This document shows, piece after piece, positions 47,775 to 55,400 of a stretch of DNA of 64,000 nucleotides. Numbering within the stretch: position 1 is the stretch's first letter; every line of letters begins with the position of its first letter. Origin of the DNA: a virus; IMG/VR virus record IMGVR_UViG_3300033145_001156, positions 41,623 through 105,622 of that record. One strand, given 5' to 3'. The notes below the pieces were generated by a model. It was not told the DNA's origin. It did no database searches and was given only the letters and a program-made list of their open reading frames with translations. Made by a program: the position numbers and the translations under genes.

Positions 47775-48345
47775 AGAATATCCGGTAGGGGTTGCCTACC
47801 AAGAAGGCCCAGGTCACACGGGGCTTGCTGGTATGCATGGGGGGAGTGATCCTGGGTTAGGTTCTATAGGTGGACCAAGCGGCGGTCCACCAGCTACGGA
47901 AGAACAAACCAATTATGTTAAGAGACTACTTTTCAAACAATCAGATACGGAAATGATGCAATCTCTAGGTTCTGGCCAACGTTTGGAGAATGGTTTTCTC
48001 TACTACAAGACTATGGATAAGCGTCCTGAGGGGTTTTGGGATTTGTCGCGTAGGGAAGCGGGAAAAGCAGGGGTTGTACTTGGTGCACGTTATATAAAAT
48101 GGCGGAATTCGATAGATGTTTCAAAAATGAGCAAAGCACAAGCATCCACTTTTTTGGATTCAGCAACTAACCGTTTAGGTGGTTCGCTACAGGGATTTGT
48201 CAGATTGCAAACAGGAGGAAGTCGACAAAGTACCGATAGGTATTTTCAAGGGTTAGTGAATGAAACGCGAACTTATATAAAGAAGTATCCTGATGGTGAG
48301 GAAATGAGAAAGGCTCTTGGAAAAAGTTATGGGTTCGGTAGATGA
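47767..48345 (+). CDS. Hypothetical protein, 192 aa, YPVGVAYQE N-terminus
   Basis: Unknown. Gly/Pro-rich first 45 residues (MDKEYPVGVAYQEGPGH), then a helical AT-rich body (about 47900-48340), different in composition from both sides. The N-terminal tag YPVGV-x-YQE recurs at 48975. Possibly inserted next to the tail completion gene. Confidence 0.55.
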   Translation: MDKEYPVGVAYQEGPGHTGLAGMHGGSDPGLGSIGGPSGGPPATEEQTNYVKRLLFKQSDTEMMQSLGSGQRLENGFLYYKTMDKRPEGFWDLSRREAGKAGVVLGARYIKWRNSIDVSKMSKAQASTFLDSATNRLGGSLQGFVRLQTGGSRQSTDRYFQGLVNETRTYIKKYPDGEEMRKALGKSYGFGR

Positions 48346-48482
48346 GTCAAGTCACCGCAGTTCACAGGGCATACTACACGAAGGTGAAGGGTTGGGCGAA
48401 AAACACGTACTGCGGATGTTATAATTGTCTGCTGACTTGTGGGAGCGCAACTTGTTCAGCTTTCACGAGGGCGGCTGGCTGA
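48342..48482 (+). CDS. 46-aa Cys-rich peptide
   Basis: ATGA overlap with the previous stop. YCGCYNCLLTCGSATC carries six Cys within 15 residues. Could bind metal or form disulfides. Function unknown. Confidence 0.45.
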   Translation: MSQVTAVHRAYYTKVKGWAKNTYCGCYNCLLTCGSATCSAFTRAAG

Positions 48483-48492
48483 GGAGGGCGAG

Positions 48493-48966
48493 GTGAGCTT
48501 CAAGGTCGACGTAGAGACGAAGTTCACTCCTGAGCGCCAGATACACGCGGCCTGCGACGTCGTGATGACCGACTGGTGCGAGTACTCGGGGGAGATAGTC
48601 CAGCAGATGGCGCGGGCGAACGTCACGGAGGGGATCGGGCCGGGGCCGCACCCCCATCCCGGGAGGGAGGACACCGGGGCGCTGAGGGAGTCCGTCCAGT
48701 TCGTGGTGGACGAGCCGGAGAGGTACGTCTGGAGGGCGCAGGTCGGGCCGGACAAGAACGCACCTGCGCTGGAGGGCGGGACTCCCCCGTGGTTGTACGG
48801 ATGGTTCCTGGAGGTGGGCTGGCACTCCCCGGTGGGCAGGTTCTGGCGGTACCCGTGGCTGAGACCAGCGCTGCTGAACAGCATCACGTGGGTGAGGAGG
48901 GACCTAGACAGAGCGGCAGATACACTGGCCCGGATGTTGAACAGGTTGAGCAGAGGATGGAAATAG
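48493..48966 (+). CDS. Tail completion/neck protein (HK97 gp10-like)
   Basis: GTG 48493 with GAGGAGGGCGAG upstream. 157 residues: helical start, then GPGPHPHPGREDTGALRESVQFVV and FLEVGWHSPVGRFWRYPWLRPAL, close to the PHxTGxLRxS...G..xxGxxFxxPA pattern of gp10-like tail-completion proteins. Lies between head-closure and tail-tube genes as expected. Confidence 0.75.
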   Translation: MSFKVDVETKFTPERQIHAACDVVMTDWCEYSGEIVQQMARANVTEGIGPGPHPHPGREDTGALRESVQFVVDEPERYVWRAQVGPDKNAPALEGGTPPWLYGWFLEVGWHSPVGRFWRYPWLRPALLNSITWVRRDLDRAADTLARMLNRLSRGWK

Positions 48967-48974
48967 GAGGGGAG

Positions 48975-49184
48975 ATGAAGTACCCTGTTGGAGTAACATA
49001 CCAAGAAGCGGAGACGAAGGGTAGGATGGGCGGGGAGAAGGCGCAGGGGCCGGGAGGGTTCTGCGTGTGCCCCGAATGCGGGGAGGAGATCCCCCACGAG
49101 ACGGGGAAGCCATGCTTCGGCGAGGAGTGCCCGGAGTGCGGAGCCAAGATGACGGCCAAGGGCGGAAAAGAGGAAGCTAAATAG
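48975..49184 (+). CDS. Zinc-ribbon protein, 69 aa, YPVGVTYQE N-terminus
   Basis: AGGAGGGGAG upstream. MKYPVGVTYQEAETKG, then FCVCPECGEEIPHETGKPC and CPECGAKM, a rubredoxin-like knuckle pair seen in small redox-cofactor-related proteins of anaerobes. The tag repeats the start of the 47767 gene. Confidence 0.62.
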   Translation: MKYPVGVTYQEAETKGRMGGEKAQGPGGFCVCPECGEEIPHETGKPCFGEECPECGAKMTAKGGKEEAK

Positions 49185-49609
49185 TGATCTCCGTCGTGCA
49201 GGTCCTCCGCACTTGGCTGCTCCTACAGCCTCTCATCATACCGCAGGTCGGGATGAAGATATGGGGGATGCCGGGGATACCCTCTGGTGAAGTTAACAAC
49301 ATGCCGCAGAAGGCTATCACGATGTATCAGAACCCTGGGACGGGCAGGTGGGGGGTCCCACTCTACAACGCATCCATCCAGTTCAGATGCTACGGGGCGA
49401 CGTCGTGGGAGGCAGAGGAGGTCTGGGGGGCGCTGTACGACACACTCCACAGGGTGAACTGCATCAACGTCACCATCGGGGCTGATGACTATACCATATA
49501 CGTCTCGCAGTTGGGGAGCGGGCCGACTGAGCAGCAAGAGCCGCTGACTGACTGGCCGTTCCAGCTCGCATCATTTTCATTTATAGCCTGCGAGAGCACG
49601 ATGCCTTGA
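49184..49609 (+). CDS. Tail terminator-like minor tail protein, 141 aa
   Basis: GTG 49184, one-base overlap. Begins with a helix VVQVLRTWLLLQPLI, and contains FRCYGATSWEAEEVWGALYDTLHRV, the pattern of tail terminator proteins that cap the tail tube (Y-x-R-x-x-G-x-x-x-x-E-A). Fits its place before the tube gene. Confidence 0.65.
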   Translation: MISVVQVLRTWLLLQPLIIPQVGMKIWGMPGIPSGEVNNMPQKAITMYQNPGTGRWGVPLYNASIQFRCYGATSWEAEEVWGALYDTLHRVNCINVTIGADDYTIYVSQLGSGPTEQQEPLTDWPFQLASFSFIACESTMP

Positions 49610-49653
49610 TATTATCATACCTATAAGTGTAGACAATTCAAGAGGAGGGATAT

Positions 49654-50145
49654 ATGTTCGAGCAGTTAGTAATGGGAGTTAGCAAGCACCACGGGGCGTT
49701 CGTCGCGAGGATCAAAGGGCAGAAGCTACTCCAGGTCGGCACGGCGTCCAGGGGCGCGTTCGCTGAGTGGTTCCGGCGGCGAGGCAGGGAGGTCGAGGTC
49801 GATGGGGAGGGTGAGTACGACGCAGCGTACTCGCAGGGATTACTAGATGGGATGAACGAGGAGGACGTCGCGAAGCTGGTCAAGAAAGTCTTGGGACAAG
49901 CACCGGTGTTCGTGTCCTCGGTTCCTTCTCCCAAGTGGCGGCACACGAACGTGAGGCGCATGGCGGCGGACTACGAGCGAATCCTGAGCAAGTTCAAGAT
50001 CGAGGCGTTCGCGTACTGGGGTGGCAGGATGCTATGCGTCGTGGCGAAGAAAAAGAAGAGGCGGGTCGCCAAGGCAGAAGTTGTCAAGACGGAACCAGTC
50101 AGGACAGAAGAGAAGCATGACTTCTCGGAATGGAGGAGTGGATGA
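49654..50145 (+). CDS. Hypothetical protein, 163 aa
   Basis: Unknown. AAGAGGAGGGATAT upstream. Basic, mixed alpha/beta; the last 40 residues are a Lys/Glu-rich tail (KKKKRRVAKAEVVKTEPV). Sits between the tail terminator and a glycosyltransferase. Confidence 0.5.
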   Translation: MFEQLVMGVSKHHGAFVARIKGQKLLQVGTASRGAFAEWFRRRGREVEVDGEGEYDAAYSQGLLDGMNEEDVAKLVKKVLGQAPVFVSSVPSPKWRHTNVRRMAADYERILSKFKIEAFAYWGGRMLCVVAKKKKRRVAKAEVVKTEPVRTEEKHDFSEWRSG

Positions 50146-51083
50146 TACTCCAGGTAGGCATGACGTCGTTCTCGCCGCAGCATGGCTACGGGAGGATAGA
50201 GGAACCCATGGTTGACGCGCTAGCGGCGGCTGGCGCGACCATCCTGAAAGACCATGAATTCGGCTGGAATTATAGACTTTTATGGGGTTATCCCCATGCA
50301 TATATTATTTCTAAGAGCGGTTACGGTGATGACATCATACTTCATACCATGTTCGAGTTCCCGACCTTGCCCAAGCATTGGCCCGGTTTGTACAACCGGT
50401 ACCGCTTGCTGTGGTTGCCGACGACTTGGTGCGAGGAGGTCTACAGGGACAACGGTGTGACAGCCGACATCATGGTGAGCGGCTACGGGATAGACGAGGA
50501 AGACTTCCCGGAGCTGACAAGGGAGCGGGAGGCGCACGACCACCCGTTCACGTTCCTGGCGGTGGGGCACCAGTTCACCGACAGGAAGGGTTCGCACCTG
50601 GCGCTGGAGGCATTCATGAAGTTGGGGCTGAAGGACGCCAGGCTGCTGCTCAAGATCCGGGACCCGATGGTCAAGAGCATCTCCGGGGATTTCAAGGGAG
50701 AGGTCGTGGTCGTCGGCGGGTTCCTGGGCAACAACGACTACTGGAACCTGCTCGCCATGAGTGATGTGCTCGTCTACCCCCACTGGGGGGAGGGGTTCGG
50801 GCTGATCCCCTTGGAGTACGGTCGGACGGGACTACCAGGGATCGTCACCGACTACTCAGGGCCGAGGGACTACCTGAACGACGAGTGTTGGCTGAGGTTG
50901 GAGATGAGGAAGGGCAAGCCCGACGTGGAGCAGCTGATGGCGCAGATGCTCTGGTGTTATGAGCACCAGGACGACGTGCGCCGGATGGGGCGGAGCGCCG
51001 CGAAGTACGTGGCCGAGGAATACACGTGGGAGGCTTCCGGGCGCAAGGCGTATCGGAAGCTGAAGGAAAAACTAGGAGGTTAA
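50142..51083 (+). CDS. GT4-like glycosyltransferase, tail region
   Basis: ATG 50142 (ATGA overlap). 313 residues, GT-B fold: FLAVGHQFTDRKGSHLALEAF in the second Rossmann domain, VLVYPHWGEGFGLIPLEYGRTGLPGIVTDYSG is the donor-binding E-x7-E region (Glu in EGFG and in LEYG), one of the clearest GT4 signatures here. It is separated from glyco-island 2 by 2.4 kb of tail genes and precedes the tube gene. AT-rich patch at 50255-50345. Confidence 0.82.
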   Translation: MILQVGMTSFSPQHGYGRIEEPMVDALAAAGATILKDHEFGWNYRLLWGYPHAYIISKSGYGDDIILHTMFEFPTLPKHWPGLYNRYRLLWLPTTWCEEVYRDNGVTADIMVSGYGIDEEDFPELTREREAHDHPFTFLAVGHQFTDRKGSHLALEAFMKLGLKDARLLLKIRDPMVKSISGDFKGEVVVVGGFLGNNDYWNLLAMSDVLVYPHWGEGFGLIPLEYGRTGLPGIVTDYSGPRDYLNDECWLRLEMRKGKPDVEQLMAQMLWCYEHQDDVRRMGRSAAKYVAEEYTWEASGRKAYRKLKEKLGG

Positions 51084-51087
51084 AACT

Positions 51088-51636
51088 ATGCCAGGAGGCG
51101 GAATACGTGCCTCAACGCCTGACGAACTCTTTTTCGATCAGGGTTCGATCACGTTCGAGGGCACGGAGATAGGAGCTACGGTTGGGCCTACCACCTGGAG
51201 GATCGTGAAAGAAGACTACATCCCGGACCTCTGCGGAGCGAAGGGGGAGATCAGGGGCACCAAGTACCGGGTGAAGGAGGAGGCGTTCCTGCAGGTCACC
51301 ATGACTGCATGGCTGCTGACCAACCTGAGCTGGGCAGTGTTCGGGATCGATGTGTCTTCGGACGTATCTTCCGAGGTGATGGGTTCGGTCGTCGGGGCGT
51401 CGAGTTCGGAGGTTGGCTGCATCGCCGACGAGTACTACGGGACCGTGCGGTTCAAGGGGACGGACTGCAACGGGTTCGACACCACGATCTACCTGATGAA
51501 CGCGGAGGTCGAGGGAGACCTTGAGGTCGCGTTCCCCGGCGTGAGTGAGGTGCAGTACACCGTGACGTTCAAGGCGACGTATGCTGCGGCGCACCCGACG
51601 GTTCGACCGTGGCAGGTCATACGCGAGATTGCGTGA
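51088..51636 (+). CDS. Major tail tube protein
   Basis: 182 residues, AGGAGGT upstream. Beta-rich with a long N-terminal arm: DELFFDQGSITFEGTEIGATVG, KGEIRGTKYRVKEEAFLQVTM, and the C-terminal VEGDLEVAFPGVSEVQYTVTFKATY that resembles the closing strands of siphovirus tube proteins. Position directly before a hairpin and the chaperone/tape-measure genes supports it. Confidence 0.75.
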   Translation: MPGGGIRASTPDELFFDQGSITFEGTEIGATVGPTTWRIVKEDYIPDLCGAKGEIRGTKYRVKEEAFLQVTMTAWLLTNLSWAVFGIDVSSDVSSEVMGSVVGASSSEVGCIADEYYGTVRFKGTDCNGFDTTIYLMNAEVEGDLEVAFPGVSEVQYTVTFKATYAAAHPTVRPWQVIREIA

Positions 51637-51644
51637 TAAAAAAG

Positions 51645-51672
51645 AGGGGCTTTCGAATCTCCGAAAGCCCCT
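51645..51672. terminator. Strong hairpin after the tail tube gene
   Basis: 11-bp perfect stem (51645-51655 with 51662-51672, AGGGGCTTTCG / CGAAAGCCCCT), 6-nt loop. On the + strand no U-tract follows. On the - strand it is followed by CTTTTTT, a full intrinsic terminator for antisense transcription. On the + strand it may act as partial terminator or RNA end, lowering expression after the tube gene. Confidence 0.65.
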
Positions 51673-51693
51673 ACCATGAAAGGAGACTGAGGA

Positions 51694-52116
51694 GTGACTG
51701 AGGAACTGAAGAAGTTGGCAGAGGAAGGGCTGGACCTGGACGGGCTCGTCCCGGAGGTCACCATCAGGTACAGGGGGGAGGAATACCCGATCAAGTACCT
51801 GACGCCGATAGAGGAGGTGCAGGTCCAGCGGCTGAGCAAGAAGCTGTCCTGGACGATCAAGAAGCGCGAGGCCGTGGACAAGCTGATCGAGGCTCTGTCC
51901 GAGGACGATGACGAGCAGTTCGAAGAGCTCCTGGGCAAGAGTGAGGAGTGGAACGAGAGGATCGCCGACGCCTTCAACGACATCGTCAGCATCTCTATCC
52001 CGGCCATGAAGGAGGGCATGTCGGACATGCCCTCGGTGCAGATGACGGCCATGAGCACGTTCATCCTGAAGGTGATGGGGGCCGGACGGGTCCCTCCTCA
52101 GCCCGAGAACTCGTAG
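51694..52116 (+). CDS. Tail assembly chaperone, short form
   Basis: GTG 51694 after AAAGGAGAC. 140 residues, acidic and helical (LIEALSEDDDEQFEELL), with the IRYRGEEYPIKYLTPIEEVQVQRL start common to G-type chaperones. Stays bound to the tape measure during tail assembly. Its 3' end overlaps an open -1 frame. Confidence 0.75.
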   Translation: MTEELKKLAEEGLDLDGLVPEVTIRYRGEEYPIKYLTPIEEVQVQRLSKKLSWTIKKREAVDKLIEALSEDDDEQFEELLGKSEEWNERIADAFNDIVSISIPAMKEGMSDMPSVQMTAMSTFILKVMGAGRVPPQPENS

Positions 52117-52403
52117 AGCTGTGCGCCACGCTGATGTGGAACTACGGGTTCTCCGAGAGGGAGTTGGAAAAGATACCTGCGTGGAGGCAGAAGATATACC
52201 TGGAGATGATCCCCCGCCTGGCTGCGGGGGAGGACGCGCGGGCCGTCATGGTCCATCATGATGATCCCAAGCAGTTGCTGAGGCGGTTGCGGACTCGGGC
52301 TGCGGGCGTCTCCAAGAAGCACGAGCTGAAGGCTAGGGACATCGGGAGGCGGTTCATGGACGCATTGAGGATGCACGGCGCTAAGGTGAGGGGGAAGAAG
52401 TAG
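51694..52403 (+). CDS. Tail assembly chaperone, -1 frameshift product (GT-type)
   Basis: The -1 frame is open through the overlap and continues to 52403 with a sensible helical protein (RELVELCATLMWNYGF...RRFMDALRMHG) that has no ribosome site of its own. The likely slip site is the ATGGGGGCC run at 52075-52083 (P-site GGG can re-pair one base back; the A-site is imperfect). The product would join the first about 128 residues to about 107 of the -1 frame, as in lambda G/GT. Confidence 0.65.
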
Positions 52404-55400
52404 TGGCCCAAACGTTCGCGTTCGGCGAGGCCGTCGTGACAATCCGTGGGGACATGCGGGAGCTGGCTGCTGCGCTGGGTCAGTCGCGCGGCCTTGTCGA
52501 CGATTTCAAAGAAGAAGCCAAGAGCACCAGCCAACAGGCTGTATCGTCTTTTCAGGCGATCGATGGCGCGGTCGCCGTGCTCAACGGCGTCCTAGTGGCG
52601 GCGGCCAAGAAAGCCGGACAGTTGGCCGACAGTTGGATGTACGCCGCCGGTCGGCTGGAGACGCTGGAGATATCGCTCCAGAACGTGGGCAAGATGGCTG
52701 GATATTCCGAAGATGAACTATTCAAGTACCGCGACGCCATCAAAGCGGCTGGTATTGAGACGAAGGGGGCCACCCAGGCAACCATCGCGTTCGTCACGTC
52801 CCAGCTGGACGTAAGCAAGGCGGCCAAGGTAGCGCGGGTGGCACAGGACTTGGCCGTCATCGCGGGAACCGATTCCACCCAGATGTTCAACAGACTGACC
52901 CAGGCCATCTCCATGCAGCGCCCGATACTCCTGCGGGCCGCCGGGATAACCACCGGGCTGACCGAGATATACGCGAAGTTCTCTGAGGAGACTGGCATCG
53001 CGGTCAAGGCGATGGACGCGCAGATGAAGAAGACCGCCATGCTCAACTTCATCTTGGAGTACGGCGAGAGGGCGTTCGGGACCTACGAATCTGCGATGGG
53101 TTCCGCGTACAAGCAGATGGGTTCGATGACCCGGTACGCGGAAGAGATGAAGAACGTCTTCGGCGAGCACCTACAGCCGGTCTTCATGGCACAAGTCAGC
53201 GCTCAGAAATTATTCTACAAGACAATGGTGGACCTGCATCCAGTGTTGCAGGGGACCATCGCGCTGACGATGAAGCTGGGATCCGTGGCGGTCGCTGCAG
53301 TGGCTGGAATCAAGGCGCTGTCCCTCGCGATCCCATATTTGACTGGCGGGATGTTGACGCTGACTGGAGCACTGGGAATCTTGGCATCTACGGTACTTCC
53401 CTTAATCCTCGCCATCGGCGCTTTGACCGCCATATACGTCATCTACAAGAAGCGGGGGGAAGAAGTCACCGCGATGGTGGAGCGCCAGGAGGAGCGCATG
53501 GCGAGCCTGGCGAGGGTCTACGCGCGCGGGGCTGAGGACTACGAGGAGTACATCGCCAAGATGACGCGGCTGGCCATCGAGGCGGGGAAGGTCCCGTACC
53601 AGATCAGCTCCAACACCGAGGAGGCCATGAAGTGGGTAAGGCTCAACCTCGCCATGACGGTCACCGAGTTCAACAACCTGCGCGACGGCATAGTGGAGAC
53701 CGCACAAGTCGCACGCGATTTCTCCGAGGGGATGCTGAGCAGCGGGGAGAACATCAAGCTCGCGGCGGAGACCGAGGTGGAGGCCCAGAAGGACGTGGCG
53801 AGGTGGGCAGAGTATGCGACCTCTCAGCGCCTGGCCGGTCTGGCCAAGGAGTGGGACGCGCGGAAGAAGGACCAGGCGCAGGCCAAGAAGTGGGCCAAGG
53901 CGATGTCCGAGGTCTTCGAGAAGGCCCTCGACAGCGCCGCCGAGTACGAGGAGGAGCGCGTCGCGCTGGCGGGCGAGTCCGACCAGGCCATCGTTGAGTT
54001 GGCCGCGCAGTTCGACGAAGAGCGGACGCTGGCCCAGGCCCGGCACCATCAGAACCTGGCCCAGTTGGAGGCCCAGTGGCAGGCCGACCGCACGGCTGCC
54101 GCGGCTGCGGGGGACATGGCGGAGCTGCAGAAGATAGATGCCACGTACCAGCAGGAGTTGGCGAAGCGGCAGGCGAGCTGGGCCAACAGGACGGCGATGG
54201 ACCGGCAGGAGCATGCGCTGGACCTGGCTAGATTAGCGGTGGCGAACGCGCAGAAGGCCCACGCCAACGAGGTCGCCAGGCTGGAGGAGATAACCGCCCT
54301 GAAGAAGCAGATGGCCGAGAAGTTCGCCATCGAGTTCATGGCGAGTGACGACTGGCTGAAGATGAGCCAATCGGCCCGGAAGGTGTTCATGGCCCAGATG
54401 GACGCCAACTTCGGTCTGAGGCTCTCCAAGGAGGCGCTGTACGCCGAGAAGTCGATGGCGATCGCCAACGAGCTGGCGCAAGGGATAATCAGCACTGCCG
54501 AATCCACCGCCCGGCTGGAGCTGGCGCTCGCGGAGGCGACCGACGAGGCGCTGGTGACCCAGAGGGCGAAGGACGCCCAGGCGGCCATAGAAGCGGCCCA
54601 GGCGAACCTGGCCGCGCTGGTGAACACCTACGGCATAGCCGCCACCGTGCTGCCCGACTACACCGCGGCCACCATCGCCGCCGGAGCCGCGACCGGGGGG
54701 ATGGCGGAGCAGACCGAGACCGCCGTCACCGCGCTGGAGAGGGTCGTGTCGTCCCTGAAGGGCGTCGCGACCGAGGCCATGGAGCTGGTGACCGAAGTCA
54801 TCGGGTTCGAGCTGCCCAAGGGGTTCAGAGAGGGGTTCCAGAACATAGCCGACGCGATGGTCGAGGCCGTCCAGGTGGTCTACGACGCCTGGCAGAGGGG
54901 CGAGGGCAAGGCGAGGAAGGCGGGGGAGTTCGCCGACCACGTGAGGAAGATATTCGAGGGCATGCAGGCCGCCGCCGACTTCATGAGGCAGTCCGAGCGG
55001 CCCGCCAAGCTGGTGGCCGAGGCCGTCGCCAGGGTCGCGGAGTTCATAGACCTGAGCGTCGCTGAGATGGGCAAGATGGCCGACAAGTACGAGGAGGAGG
55101 GGCTCCTGCACATGGAGCGGTTCGGGCTGGCCGTGCAGTCCATCGTGGGCGCGATGGGCGCGGCCTTCGGCTTGATGCAGGCGATGCCGAGGGCGAGGAT
55201 GGTGGAGGCTGCCCCCGAGGAGCTGTTCACGTTCATGGACTCCCTAGTCCAGGGGCTGAAGAAGATCGCGCTGCCCGTGGACCTCGGGGACCTGGCGAAA
55301 CTGAGGATGTGGTCCGAGGCGATGGAGGCCATCCTGTCCCCGATACAGACGGCGATAGACGTCGCCACCAAGCTGGCGGGGTACGAGCGCATCTCCGGAT

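Noticed and set aside
48392-48425. Promoter with TATAAT at 48420
   Set aside because: Nearest -35-like hexamer is 22 bp away; inside a coding frame.
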